DNA from: Dyadobacter sp. 50-39
Lineage (GTDB): Bacteria; Bacteroidota; Bacteroidia; Cytophagales; Spirosomataceae
Length of the DNA stretch: 64,000 nucleotides
Reading direction: 5' to 3'
NCBI GenBank assembly: GCA_001898145.1
Contig: MKSR01000008.1
Location: 248,001-312,000 of the forward strand
In this document: piece after piece, positions 44,590 to 53,836 of the stretch
Layout of the letters: each line of letters opens with the position of its first letter
How positions within the stretch are numbered: the stretch's first letter is position 1
The notes under the pieces: model-generated
Told to the model about the DNA's origin: nothing
What the model saw: the letters and a program-made list of their open reading frames with translations, nothing else
Database searches by the model: none
Translations under genes and position numbers: made by a program

Positions 44590-45660
44590 ATGGGCATTTC
44601 TGCCAGAATACTTTTCGCCACAATGCTGATTCTCCTCGCCGTTGCGTGCTCCAAAAAGGAGCACGGGCCAGCGCAGACAATGTGCATTTTTGCGGGAAAA
44701 ACCATTACACAACAAACGCAGGGCAGCGAAAGCCAAAAGAATACAATCACAACCGAGATCAGTCGCGACCCGCAAAAACAATTAAAAAGTGCCCGTAAAA
44801 CGGAAGTGAATGAACGAATCGACGGTGCGACCAACGAATTGATTTCCAGGACCACCACCATCACTGATTTTACATTCACGTTCAATGCTTATGCACTGTT
44901 AAGCACACTGGTAGTCCGCAAGTCGTTCGTCTTCCAAGGCTCCGCAAAATCAAGTTACTCGCATACAAATGGGGTTTACAAAGACTTTAAGATGGATTCC
45001 GAAGAGACATCCGAGTTCCGGTATGTCGGCCCGGAAATCAGGGATGCGGCTATTTCAATTGTTACTGCCATACAGGGCGACAACCGGCCTCCTGTGACCA
45101 CCACCGAGCAAAAAGTAAAAACCTATACGTACAGCGGCTCGCGGCTTGTATCGGCACTCACCACGTCCGCCTCCGGAAGTACGCTGGCAGAATTCGCATC
45201 CGGCCTGGTGAGTATGGTTACGGAAAAAGACAGCAAGGGCGGCATTACGTCTACCACCCGGTACAATTTCCGCGGCTTTCCTTCGAGATACATATCAGGC
45301 AACTATTTAATGGATATGACCTACGATGACAACTGGAACCTTAAAACCGTCCTGGGAAACCGGGATGGCAAAAAAATATACTTACAAGAATATACCTACG
45401 ACAATCGCCCGAACCCCGAAAATGACATTCCCAGGTTTTTCAAAGGCATCCCCGAGCCGATCATAACCGTACAGACTACTGATGGCTCCAATAACCTCAT
45501 CGGAGACAAGCTGACCAACTACGAGTCGCCCATGACCGCCGAATACAAAACCGACTACCGCTTCAACGCGGCCGGTACTCCGGAATCATCTACGACAGTA
45601 CCGACAGGAGGCGCCTCGGGGATGGAGACGATGACTACTTTCAGGTATGATTGTCCATAA
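44590..45660 (+). CDS. Lipoprotein with Rhs/YD-like strand pattern
   Basis: A 356-residue predicted lipoprotein from ATG 44590 (MGISARILFATMLILLAVAC, Cys about residue 20 in AVACSKKE). The open frame extends upstream to 44497 without a sensible start. The mature part has repeated segments such as TYSGSRLVSALTTSASGST, TTRYNFRGFPSRYI and MDMTYDDNWNLKTVLGNRDG, reminiscent of Rhs/YD-repeat or DUF4595-type beta strands. Function unknown. It ends in a stem-loop shared with the convergent DUF2807 gene. Confidence 0.65.
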   Translation: MGISARILFATMLILLAVACSKKEHGPAQTMCIFAGKTITQQTQGSESQKNTITTEISRDPQKQLKSARKTEVNERIDGATNELISRTTTITDFTFTFNAYALLSTLVVRKSFVFQGSAKSSYSHTNGVYKDFKMDSEETSEFRYVGPEIRDAAISIVTAIQGDNRPPVTTTEQKVKTYTYSGSRLVSALTTSASGSTLAEFASGLVSMVTEKDSKGGITSTTRYNFRGFPSRYISGNYLMDMTYDDNWNLKTVLGNRDGKKIYLQEYTYDNRPNPENDIPRFFKGIPEPIITVQTTDGSNNLIGDKLTNYESPMTAEYKTDYRFNAAGTPESSTTVPTGGASGMETMTTFRYDCP

Positions 45661-45665
45661 AAACA

Positions 45666-45693
45666 AATAAGGCCTGCAATCGCAGACCTTATT
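45666..45693. terminator. Bidirectional terminator between convergent genes
   Basis: AATAAGGCCTGC pairs with GCAGACCTTATT (one mismatch) around AATC. The hairpin is flanked by A-rich sequence on the left and T-rich on the right, so it can end transcription from both directions. Confidence 0.6.
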
Positions 45694-45725
45694 GTTAGTT
45701 CACAGTGAATATTAAAATAGTTGTT

Positions 45726-46421
45726 TCAATCTCTTTTAACCGAGCTTGCGCCGGAGGTGCTGGAATGGATATCCCTCGCGCCGCCCGAGTAGCGGATGCT
45801 GCTGGCGCCGCTGGCTTCGGCATTGACGGTGTTGCTGGCGAGCACCGCAGCGCTGCTGGCACCCAATGCGTCGATATTGACGGTTTTTGCTGAAAAGTCG
45901 CGGCCTTTGAGCGACGACGCGCCCGACACGTCGCCCGTCAGGACGTCACCTTCGCCGGTAAGGGTGAGTGACGAGGCGCCGGAAAGGTCAACGGAAACTT
46001 TGGGAGCCGCGAGGCTCATAGTCACCTGCGAAGCGCCGGAAACTTCGATCTCCATGCTTCTCACACCACTGAAACGGGCCACATTGGCTTTGGAGGCACC
46101 CGAGAAATCCACACCGTCGAGGGCGGGCATGGTCAAGCTCACTTCCACCGTTTTGCGGTTTTTGTTCCAGCCATGGTTTTTATATCCCAAATGAAAGGTA
46201 CCGCCTTTCACTGCCGATTCCAGGTCATTGAGGTCCTCGGCGCGGCCGGTAGCCGTAATGCTGAAACTACCTCCCTGCTTCACATCTATTTTGAATGCGC
46301 TGCCCATGGAAAGCTTGGTAAAGCCGGACGCGTTGAATTTGCGGGTTTCCTGTGCGGATACACTGCACGAAAATGCGGTGATCAAAAGGGCGGCAAAAAG
46401 GAATAGTTGCGTTCTTTTCAT
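45726..46421 (-). CDS. Exported DUF2807 (head GIN domain) protein
   Basis: A 231-residue exported protein with a signal peptide ending near CSVSAQE. The DUF2807 domain is a right-handed beta-helix made of ~20-residue coils, each with a turn motif [SH]GA[SC]: DFSGASKANVARF, EVSGASQVTMSLA, DLSGASSLTLTG, DVSGASSLKGRDF, DALGASSAAVLAS, EASGASSIRYSG, STSGASSVKRD. The ladder of Ser/Ala positions is very regular. It shares this domain with the C-terminus of the next gene upstream (PspC protein) and lies 69 bp after it. Role unknown; perhaps cell-envelope adhesion or stress. Confidence 0.88.
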   Translation of the reverse strand: MKRTQLFLFAALLITAFSCSVSAQETRKFNASGFTKLSMGSAFKIDVKQGGSFSITATGRAEDLNDLESAVKGGTFHLGYKNHGWNKNRKTVEVSLTMPALDGVDFSGASKANVARFSGVRSMEIEVSGASQVTMSLAAPKVSVDLSGASSLTLTGEGDVLTGDVSGASSLKGRDFSAKTVNIDALGASSAAVLASNTVNAEASGASSIRYSGGARDIHSSTSGASSVKRD

Positions 46422-46490
46422 GGTTTACTAAGTTAGATTTTTCCGAAAGATGAATAGAATGCCGGCGACGTTGCACCGGCATTCAAAATA

Positions 46491-49028
46491 TTACTGGACG
46501 CTGATCTTGCTTGCGCCGCTGGCGTGCTTGTTCAGATTAGGCACGTGGCCCAGCTCGACCTTCGAAGCGCCGGAGGCATCCACTTCTGCATTCTGGATAT
46601 TCATTTCGGTAGCCGTGAGCTTGCAGGCCCCGTGCGCATCCAGCCTAGCCGATTTGGCCGAACCTCTCAATGTAGCCTTGGAAGCGCCCGATACATTCAC
46701 CGACAGCTGGTCCACAAACACATTCAACTCGCTCTTGGAAGCACCCGAAATCTCCACGTTCAGCTTAGGAATGTCCTTGAACTCGGTTACCAGCGTTTTG
46801 TTGGCACCCGAAAGCGACAGGTTTTCGATAACCGGCATGGTGATCACGATGCCGATACGTTCCCATTTCTCATGGTCGAAGAGGTTGTACTCGCGGTTGC
46901 GCTTCACGCGCAGCACGCCATCTTCCACCACCACCCTGATGTCGTCGATATTCTCCTGGTTATCCGAGTCAGCGGTTACACTGTATTCTGTACCCTGACG
47001 GATGATGATTGAATACGCTCCGCCGATATCTACTTTTTTGAAGTCTGCCACAGGGAACTGCTTGCTATAACTTCCGCGGTCGCCCAGTTCAAGATCGCTG
47101 TTGTCGTCATATTCAAAAGCATAATCATCCTGATCATCTTCATTTTCACTGCGGATGTATTTCAAAGGAATATTGGTACAAACGAGTCCCGAGTCGCGAC
47201 GCATTACCCACACTAGATTGTTCCAGGTGATATCGTCGGCATCGCGCAGATCGTACTTTTTGATATTTTGCTGATTTTTGTCCCAATCATTTAACTGGTG
47301 ATAAAAATCGCGTTTCATGGCAAAGGGCTTATCATATGGCACACCCACCGTCAGGTCAATCTGCTGATCGCGGAACCGCGAGCGGCTGGAAAGCGCAGGA
47401 CCTTCTGTGAACACGAACACCGAATCGCGGAACTGGGGATCGTATTTAATTTCCCGTGCATTTTTCTCGGCATCCTCGCGGGAGCGGCCTCTTGCATGAA
47501 GCGTTTTTTCAAGCCGGATACTATCGCCGGCATTATACCCGGCCAGTTGTACATCTACATCAATATTCTCTTCATCGTATAAGTAATGGTAGTCCAAAGT
47601 AAGTGTCCCACGCGGCACGGCATAGTAGCTGGTTTCGGTCACTTCGCCCCTTTTGGCAAAATTACGCTGGTAGCTGACCCCGCCTACGGTGGCGCCGATC
47701 ACTCCCACAATCCACAAGCCCAGCAATGTAAGCCATACGCTTCCGCCTACGATCCTTTTATTGGAGATCAATGTAAGGCCAAGCAAAAGGAAGGTCACCA
47801 AAGGAATGGCCGCCACCAGGATCCCGGAAAGGATCAGAATCTCGGGCAACTCCTGGTAAATCAGCATTGGTACGGGCAGGTTATCAAATACCCCCGCACT
47901 GGTAAGACCCAGCGCCACGCCCGCGGCAATCACAATACCCAGCAGCCCAAGGGCCGACATCCCGATCAGGAATGCGCCGATCAGCACTCTCAGAATCGGC
48001 CCCAGCCCTCTGAGCAACTTCCCGATTGCCGCCACCACCAGCCCGATGGCACGGAAAGGCAACAATAAAAGTTTGGTAATTACATGCTCTCCCCCCCCTC
48101 TTTCTTCCAAATTGAGGCTCTGCTTAATGTTCGACTCAATATTGGAGAGGGTAATAGGCTCCCCCTGCATTTCCATTTTTTCGGTCAGCGTATTCGCATT
48201 CGGGGCGATAACCCATAATACAATGTAGATCAGAAAGCCCGTACCGAATAACAAAATGGATAATACCCACAGAAAACGCACCACGCCAAGGTCCACCCCG
48301 AAATAGGAAGCCACACCGGCCGCTACACCACCTACTACTTTGCGGTCCGGATCGCGGTAAAATTTCTTGATATGGGCATCTTCTTCCAATGTCACAGAGC
48401 CGGGGAATGCCACCCACATGGCGATGTACACCAGCACGCTGAAGCCTGAAATCGGCCCGAAGATTTCTTCCGCATTCATGTCCAGCATACCCGAACCCGC
48501 CGGCAAGCCTACTACGGCAAAAAGGAATGCGAGCCTTACCCAGATCGCGTCGATCGTGAAGTAATGCGCCAGACCTGCCGCTACGCCGCCCAGGAGTTTC
48601 CTGCGCAAGTCCCGGTACAATTTCCGGGGTGCGCCTGGCCTTGCTGGCTCCGTTTTGGGTGCATTGGGTGCGGTATGGGATGTATATTTTTCCTGCTTTG
48701 GTGCGGAAGATGGCGCCGAAGCCGTTTCCAGCGGATCGGCCAGGAACTCCTCGCCCTGTTCGATGGCCTCGAAGTCGGCCACGGTACCCATGGCGGCGAT
48801 CAGCTCATCGACGTCCGACAGCGAGATCACCTGCTTACTCTCCGCCTTTTGCTTGTTCAAAAACCGCTCCGCAATCCTGCCCTCAATGTCCGAAAGGATT
48901 TCCTTGCTATCCGCAAACGAAGAAAAATACTTCTGGATAGAGGCGAGATACCCTTTCAGTTTCTCATAGCCATCTTCCTCGATATGGAAGATAATGCCGC
49001 CTATGTTTATGCTGATTGTCTTTTTCAT
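46491..49028 (-). CDS. PspC-domain membrane protein with C-terminal DUF2807 beta-helix
   Basis: An 845-residue membrane protein. The N-terminal ~100 residues are a soluble region (ISINIGGIIFHIEEDGYEKL). Two PspC domains follow: RKLLGGVAAGLAHYFTIDAI (about 142-205) and RKVVGGVAAGVASYFGVDLG (about 232-290), each with hydrophobic helices. More membrane segments run to about residue 470, then a large extracytoplasmic part. From about 665 the DUF2807 beta-helix shows SLSGANKTLV, EISGASKSEL, NVSGASKATL, DAHGACKLTA, DASGASKVEL and ASGASKISVQ. PspC proteins respond to envelope stress. It starts 29 bp after padR and is controlled by the same promoter. Confidence 0.92.
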   Translation of the reverse strand: MKKTISINIGGIIFHIEEDGYEKLKGYLASIQKYFSSFADSKEILSDIEGRIAERFLNKQKAESKQVISLSDVDELIAAMGTVADFEAIEQGEEFLADPLETASAPSSAPKQEKYTSHTAPNAPKTEPARPGAPRKLYRDLRRKLLGGVAAGLAHYFTIDAIWVRLAFLFAVVGLPAGSGMLDMNAEEIFGPISGFSVLVYIAMWVAFPGSVTLEEDAHIKKFYRDPDRKVVGGVAAGVASYFGVDLGVVRFLWVLSILLFGTGFLIYIVLWVIAPNANTLTEKMEMQGEPITLSNIESNIKQSLNLEERGGGEHVITKLLLLPFRAIGLVVAAIGKLLRGLGPILRVLIGAFLIGMSALGLLGIVIAAGVALGLTSAGVFDNLPVPMLIYQELPEILILSGILVAAIPLVTFLLLGLTLISNKRIVGGSVWLTLLGLWIVGVIGATVGGVSYQRNFAKRGEVTETSYYAVPRGTLTLDYHYLYDEENIDVDVQLAGYNAGDSIRLEKTLHARGRSREDAEKNAREIKYDPQFRDSVFVFTEGPALSSRSRFRDQQIDLTVGVPYDKPFAMKRDFYHQLNDWDKNQQNIKKYDLRDADDITWNNLVWVMRRDSGLVCTNIPLKYIRSENEDDQDDYAFEYDDNSDLELGDRGSYSKQFPVADFKKVDIGGAYSIIIRQGTEYSVTADSDNQENIDDIRVVVEDGVLRVKRNREYNLFDHEKWERIGIVITMPVIENLSLSGANKTLVTEFKDIPKLNVEISGASKSELNVFVDQLSVNVSGASKATLRGSAKSARLDAHGACKLTATEMNIQNAEVDASGASKVELGHVPNLNKHASGASKISVQ

Positions 49029-49057
49029 GATTGAAATAATCGAATGTCTTTAGGTGA

Positions 49058-49432
49058 TCAGTTAGGGTCAGGAAGGTTGCTTGAAGCCGTTTTGCTCAAC
49101 TCCTCTGTGCGTTTAATCACGGTTTGCACCGAGTCGGCGAGCTCAAACCATGTAGCTTGCATTGCGTCCAGGAAGACCTTCCCCTCATCCGTCAAAACAT
49201 AGTATTTCCTTGGAGGGCCCGAAGACGACTCCACCCATTTATAGTCCAGCCAGCCCGAATTTTTTAACCTGGTAAGAAGAGGGTATAATGTTCCTTCCAC
49301 CACCATGATGTGAGCGGACGTGAGTTCATCCAACATATCCGAAGCATAGACTTCGCCCCGGGATATGATGTGCAGGATGCAGAATTCCAAAATTCCCTTT
49401 CGCATCTGCACTTGGGCATTTTCAATGTTCAT
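49058..49432 (-). CDS. PadR-family transcriptional regulator
   Basis: A 124-residue winged-helix repressor (MNIENAQVQMRKGILEFCIL, then EVYASDMLDELTSAHIMVVEG and the wing WVESSSGPPRKYYVLTDEG). The short C-terminal helix dimerises the protein, as in the short PadR subtype. It is the first gene of the padR-pspC unit, and an inverted repeat in its own promoter is a plausible autoregulatory site. PadR with PspC/DUF2807 partners is a recurrent arrangement in Bacteroidota as far as I recall. Confidence 0.93.
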   Translation of the reverse strand: MNIENAQVQMRKGILEFCILHIISRGEVYASDMLDELTSAHIMVVEGTLYPLLTRLKNSGWLDYKWVESSSGPPRKYYVLTDEGKVFLDAMQATWFELADSVQTVIKRTEELSKTASSNLPDPN

Positions 49433-49502
49433 GTGGTTTCATGAGTTAATTTTAAATGAATATGTTCATGGCTAATAGATAGAATGAAGACTTCTAACAA
49501 TA

Positions 49503-49539
49503 CAAAGGTATACACAGGTACTTTGCGATGCAAGGTACC
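49503..49539 (-). promoter_or_regulatory. padR-pspC promoter with embedded operator
   Basis: On the minus strand TTG (49531-49533) is followed after exactly 20 bp by TACCTTTG (49503-49510), a full match to TTG-N17-23-TAnnTTTG. GGTACTTTGC-GAT-GCAAGGTACC (49517-49539) is a 10-bp inverted repeat with one mismatch that covers the -33 element and spacer, so a bound repressor, most simply PadR, would exclude RNA polymerase. Confidence 0.65.
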
Positions 49540-49616
49540 ATGTTAAAAAGATGCTAGTGTTAGGATGAATGGTTATTTTAATGTGCCGATCGGTTCAAAA
49601 ACATTTTAGCATTTTT

Positions 49617-50126
49617 ATGAGCACAAAAACACAACTCTTCATCATCGCCGCCATGGCCGAAAACCACGTCATCGGCCTGAACAACAGCCTGCCCTGGCAC
49701 CTGCCCGACGAATGGGCGCATTTCCGGAAAGTAACAGCCGGCAAAGCATTCATCATGGGCAGGAAGAGCTTCGAGGCGCCCGACGCCCTGCATTCGGAAT
49801 ACCGGAATGTGATCATTACTTCCAACCCGCCTGCCCAGCCCGGGCCGCGTGTGGAATATGCCAAAGATATTTCCGGGGCCATCGCGTTACTTTCCGGCGA
49901 AACGGACGTATTCGTATTAGGCGGCGCGAGTATTTTTCAGCAAATGCTCCCGCTGGCCGACAGAATGTATCTGACCATTGTACACACACAAGCGGCAGGC
50001 GACGCCTATTTCCCCGCATTCGACCCAGGCGACTGGGAATTGCAGCGTTCAGAGTTTCATGATACCGATAACGATCATGCCTATTCGTTTTCCATGAACC
50101 TGTACGTCCGAAAGCAGCGGGAATAA
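49617..50126 (+). CDS. folA: Dihydrofolate reductase
   Basis: 169 residues from ATG 49617 (MSTKTQLFIIAAMAENHVIG); the frame is open 16 codons upstream with unlikely residues. It reduces dihydrofolate to tetrahydrofolate with NADPH. Family blocks are intact: NNSLPWHLPDEWAHFRKVTA, KAFIMGRKSFEA, VFVLGGASIFQQML and TIVHTQAAGDAYFPAF. At the folate-binding carboxylate, where E. coli has Asp27, the aligned residue appears to be Glu (LPDEW), as in animal enzymes. Cytoplasmic. It stands alone between the padR promoter and a C25 peptidase gene. Confidence 0.95.
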   Translation: MSTKTQLFIIAAMAENHVIGLNNSLPWHLPDEWAHFRKVTAGKAFIMGRKSFEAPDALHSEYRNVIITSNPPAQPGPRVEYAKDISGAIALLSGETDVFVLGGASIFQQMLPLADRMYLTIVHTQAAGDAYFPAFDPGDWELQRSEFHDTDNDHAYSFSMNLYVRKQRE

Positions 50127-50172
50127 AGCCGGTGATCCTTGCAGCGCCTGGGTGTGTCAAACCTTCCAGACG

Positions 50173-52974
50173 ATGACAAGGATTTTTACACACACCTTAC
50201 TATGCTGCTGCTTTTACGGATATAGCCCGTGCATGGCACAGGAGAACTACGGCAATGAATGGATCGACTACCGGCAAACTTACCTGCGTATTCCTGTGGC
50301 GGAAACCGGCATTTACAAAATCACCGCCACGGAACTCGCCCTGGAAGACATTCCCATCGATTCAATTGCGACAGCGGGTATTCGGCTCTTTGTACATGGG
50401 AATGAGGTACCTATTCAGGTCGCGGGTGAAACCTCTGGCAAGCTGGGCAGCGATGGGCACATTTTATTTTCTGGTAAAAGGAATGATGGTTATGCCGATA
50501 CCGTGCTCTACACCAGTCCCGGTGCCATGCCGCACCCTTTCTATAACCTTTACTCGGACACGACCACCTACTTTCTCACCTGGCAAAACGATGTGCGCGG
50601 TTTAAGGACCACCTTTCCCGCTCCCGGTACCATTAAAGACAGCGCCGCATTTCACCGGGAGGAATCCATGCAACTTTTTACCTCGCATTACCTGCCCGGC
50701 AGGTTCTTCCCACCGGAAAGCAACTACGAAACCGGTTCGCTCATGACCGGTTATGATGAAGGGGAAGGCTGGACAGGCCCCCAAATACCCGAGCGAACGC
50801 CTTTTGAAATCACACTTCGGACCAACAAGCTATTCAAAGAAATCAGCACGGATATCGACTGTGAAATACTCCTCGCAGGCTGGTCGGCCGGCGTGCATTC
50901 ATTTGCATTGTGGCTGGGCGTAGCCAAAAACCTGAAAAGGAAACTGATGGACCTGCAAGTAACTGGCCGCGAAACCAGGATTATTCGTTTTCAAATACCA
51001 ATAGCCGATTTCGACGAAACCGGCGAGCTGGTACTGACACTCCTGCCCACAGGCGCGGGCGGGCACGTGTCACTCTCGTACGCGCGTGTGCGGTACCCGC
51101 AAGCCGGCCCGCGCACAGCGCCCGCTTACCTCCAGTCGTCACGCCTTCGCGTGGTAAGGTTTGCTGAAATAGACCCGAAAACGGAATACCTCATCATCAC
51201 CCATCCGCTCATGCGTGTCCGGGCCGGCAACCCTGTGCCTGACAAGCCGGGGACGAACGGCCCTGACGCCGCAGCCGAATATGCACAATACCGCGCATCG
51301 GAAGCCGGGGGCGGGTATACTACCACGGTCGTTTACAGCCATGAACTGTACGATCAGTTCAATGCAGGCCAGCCGGGCCCGCAGGGCATCCGCAATGCGA
51401 TCCGCTGGCTGCATGATAAGGGGCATTTAAAATATGTGCTATTGGCCGGAAGGTCGGTTGATCCTCAAACAGCAAGGAAAACAAGCGATGCCTGGCAAAG
51501 AGATATGGTACCCAATGCCGGCTGGCCGGGTTCGGATGTGGCTTTGACGACGATGAAGGGGGCCCATGTCCCGATCGTGCCCATAGGCCGCGTCAATGCA
51601 TCGAATGCCCGGCAACTGCTAGATTACCTCCAAAAAGTGATGGCGATGGAAGCAGAACCGGCTGCCGCAGAGTGGCGGAAACGGATACTGCATTTAAGCG
51701 GCGGCAGGTCGAGGGACGAGCTGACCCTGTTTAAGTCATATGTCGGGGATTTTGAAAAGAAACTGGAAGATACAGTGCTCGGCGTCAGCACGATTTCAAA
51801 GCTTACGGACGTTGCGGTTGAACCGGTAAACATCGCCAAACAGATCAATGAAGGCGTGGGACTGGTGACCCTGTTTGGTCACTCTTCCCTGGACGTGACC
51901 GACATGGACATCGGCCGTGCGGATGATCCGGCGCGGAATTACCAGAATCATCCGCGTTTCCCGGCAATGATCGTGAATGGCTGCGCGGCGGGAAGTATTT
52001 TCTATTCCACCCAAACATTGAGCAGCAACTGGATTTTCGCACCCCAAAGCGGGGCTGTACTCTTTCTGGCACACACTTTCAACGGCCCGTCCACAGCGCT
52101 GAAACGCTATACCGAAACATTTTACGAAGTGCTGGCCGACACTACATTTACCAGTCAACCGTTTGGCATTATCCAGCAGGAAGCGATCCGGCGGAACCTT
52201 TCACGCATGCCGGATATACTGGATAGCATTACCGTGCAGCAAATGACCCTCCACGGCGATCCGGCCATCCGCATTTTTCCCTCGCTGCATACAGATACCG
52301 TCGCGTCCGGCCAAACGACGAATCTCCCCCCGTTCATGCAGGTTTCCATCGATGGAAATCCACTCGTGAATGGAGCCATCGTTTCGGAAAGGCCCTGCTT
52401 GCAGATCCGTATTTTCGACGAAAATCTGCCACTGACGGATAATGATACTACGATGGTGGCCGTTTGGCTTAAAATGTTTTGCACGGACTGCACGGATGTG
52501 CTAATGCCCATGCGCGGCGCTACGGGCAGGAATATTGAAGGTAAATTTTATGAAATCACGCTTCCGCTGATGTTAATGCAGGGCCGATACCTGGTCACCA
52601 TTCAATGCCGTGACAAAACCGGGCAGTCGTCGCCGCCCTACCTGATCCAACTTAAAGTAGCTGAGCAGGATGGACCGATAGCGCTGACAGTTTCTCCGAA
52701 TCCGGCGCGGCAATGGTTCAGGTTCACGGTTGAAAACCGGCAGCTGCGGGCCACCGACCTGGAATTGCGCATTCTGAACACACTGGGAACGACCGTCTTT
52801 CGACAAACGTTACATTGTTTTACAGGCCTTAATGCATACTTCTGGGAACCGGCCAGGCATTCTCCCGGCATTGCGGCGGGAGTTTACTACTACACGCTCC
52901 GTTCCGCCGAAGCTGCCGGCCCCGCAGCATTTCGCCTCGAAAGTATACGGGGACATTTGCTTTACCTGCCCTGA
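50173..52974 (+). CDS. C25-family (gingipain-like) secreted peptidase with T9SS sorting domain
   Basis: About 933 residues from ATG 50173 (MTRIFTHTLLCCCFYGYSPC); an earlier ATG at 50152 adds seven residues. A signal peptide ends near PCMAQ. The C25 catalytic domain covers about 340-690: the His is in LVTLFGHSSLDVTDMDIGRA and the Cys in AMIVNGCAAGSIFYS. The C-terminus (LTVSPNPARQWFRFTVENRQ to the end) is a type-A T9SS sorting signal, so the protein is itself a T9SS client, unlike a housekeeping sortase. It resembles PorU in its N-terminal organisation but is shorter than the porU product at the end of the window. Substrate unknown. Confidence 0.82.
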   Translation: MTRIFTHTLLCCCFYGYSPCMAQENYGNEWIDYRQTYLRIPVAETGIYKITATELALEDIPIDSIATAGIRLFVHGNEVPIQVAGETSGKLGSDGHILFSGKRNDGYADTVLYTSPGAMPHPFYNLYSDTTTYFLTWQNDVRGLRTTFPAPGTIKDSAAFHREESMQLFTSHYLPGRFFPPESNYETGSLMTGYDEGEGWTGPQIPERTPFEITLRTNKLFKEISTDIDCEILLAGWSAGVHSFALWLGVAKNLKRKLMDLQVTGRETRIIRFQIPIADFDETGELVLTLLPTGAGGHVSLSYARVRYPQAGPRTAPAYLQSSRLRVVRFAEIDPKTEYLIITHPLMRVRAGNPVPDKPGTNGPDAAAEYAQYRASEAGGGYTTTVVYSHELYDQFNAGQPGPQGIRNAIRWLHDKGHLKYVLLAGRSVDPQTARKTSDAWQRDMVPNAGWPGSDVALTTMKGAHVPIVPIGRVNASNARQLLDYLQKVMAMEAEPAAAEWRKRILHLSGGRSRDELTLFKSYVGDFEKKLEDTVLGVSTISKLTDVAVEPVNIAKQINEGVGLVTLFGHSSLDVTDMDIGRADDPARNYQNHPRFPAMIVNGCAAGSIFYSTQTLSSNWIFAPQSGAVLFLAHTFNGPSTALKRYTETFYEVLADTTFTSQPFGIIQQEAIRRNLSRMPDILDSITVQQMTLHGDPAIRIFPSLHTDTVASGQTTNLPPFMQVSIDGNPLVNGAIVSERPCLQIRIFDENLPLTDNDTTMVAVWLKMFCTDCTDVLMPMRGATGRNIEGKFYEITLPLMLMQGRYLVTIQCRDKTGQSSPPYLIQLKVAEQDGPIALTVSPNPARQWFRFTVENRQLRATDLELRILNTLGTTVFRQTLHCFTGLNAYFWEPARHSPGIAAGVYYYTLRSAEAAGPAAFRLESIRGHLLYLP

Positions 52975-53014
52975 GCCAGTGCCGCGGAATGCCCCTTTTA
53001 CCACTGTACCTCAT

Positions 53015-53043
53015 TTTGTTTCCACAAAAACTTATTATTTTTG
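53015..53043 (+). promoter_or_regulatory. Promoter of the DUF4290-murA unit
   Basis: TTTG at 53015-53018, a 17-bp spacer and TATTTTTG at 53036-53043 fit the Bacteroidota promoter pattern. It lies 40 bp after the peptidase stop codon and supports translation of the next gene from TTG 53067 rather than ATG 52989. Confidence 0.6.
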
Positions 53044-53066
53044 TCCATTATAAAAAAGATATCCCA

Positions 53067-53798
53067 TTGAAAGAATACGGTAGTAACGTACAAAAATTGG
53101 CCGACCACATCGTCAAGATCGAGGATAAGGCTAAGCGCACACTCTACGCGCACATCCTGGTCGAGCTTATGCGTCAGATACATCCCAACATGCGGGATAA
53201 TCAGGACTATACCAACAAATTGTGGGATGACCTGTACATTATTTCCGGTTTCGAGCTGGACGTCGACAGCCCTTTCCCGCCGCCATCCGCGGAAGCATTG
53301 GGTAAAAAACCACTCCGTGTCGAGTATAACCAGCAAAATCTGCAATTCCGCCACTACGGCCGCAATATTGACTTACTTCTGGAAAAAGCTTCGCAAACAG
53401 AGAATCCGGAAGACCGCCTCGCATTCGTTTCCTACATTTTCCGTCTGATGCGTTCGTTCTTCAACGCCTGGAACAAGGATAATCCCGAAGACAGCGTACT
53501 ACTCATTCAGCTGGAACAACTCAGCAAGGGCCGCTTAAAAGAAGAAATCGATTACATCCGCAAATCAGGCCCCATTGAAGCCGCTCCCAAAGACCGCAAC
53601 AACAACCAGGAACGCAACCGCGTGAACCAGGCTGGCGGCAACAGCTTCAAAGCCCAGTCACACAACTCCGACAGGCAGGGCAGCAATAACCAGGGCAACC
53701 AGAACCGCAACCGGAACAACAAGTTCCAGAACCGGAACAACAACAACAACAACAATAACAACAACCGGAATAACAACCGGAAAAAACCTGGAATGTAA
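53067..53798 (+). CDS. DUF4290-domain protein with Asn-rich tail
   Basis: About 243 residues. The frame is open from ATG 52989, but that codon precedes the promoter and its first 26 residues are unlike the family, so I chose TTG 53067 (MKEYGSNVQKLADHIVKIED). The first ~170 residues are the helical DUF4290 domain (TLYAHILVELMRQIHPNMRD, DRLAFVSYIFRLMRSFFNAW). The last ~70 residues are disordered and rich in Asn, Gln and Arg, ending in an Asn tract and RNNNRKKPGM, a tail typical of RNA-associated or flexible proteins. It is placed 38 bp ahead of murA; function unknown. Confidence 0.85.
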   Translation: MKEYGSNVQKLADHIVKIEDKAKRTLYAHILVELMRQIHPNMRDNQDYTNKLWDDLYIISGFELDVDSPFPPPSAEALGKKPLRVEYNQQNLQFRHYGRNIDLLLEKASQTENPEDRLAFVSYIFRLMRSFFNAWNKDNPEDSVLLIQLEQLSKGRLKEEIDYIRKSGPIEAAPKDRNNNQERNRVNQAGGNSFKAQSHNSDRQGSNNQGNQNRNRNNKFQNRNNNNNNNNNNRNNNRKKPGM

Positions 53799-53836
53799 AT
53801 CCAGGTTTCATTTTATACCATTGCCCAAAATTTTCT

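Noticed and set aside
53552-53776. Leu-rich minus-strand ORF resembling a membrane peptide
   Set aside because: It is the antisense of the Asn-rich tail (AAC repeats read as GTT/TTG), not an independent gene.
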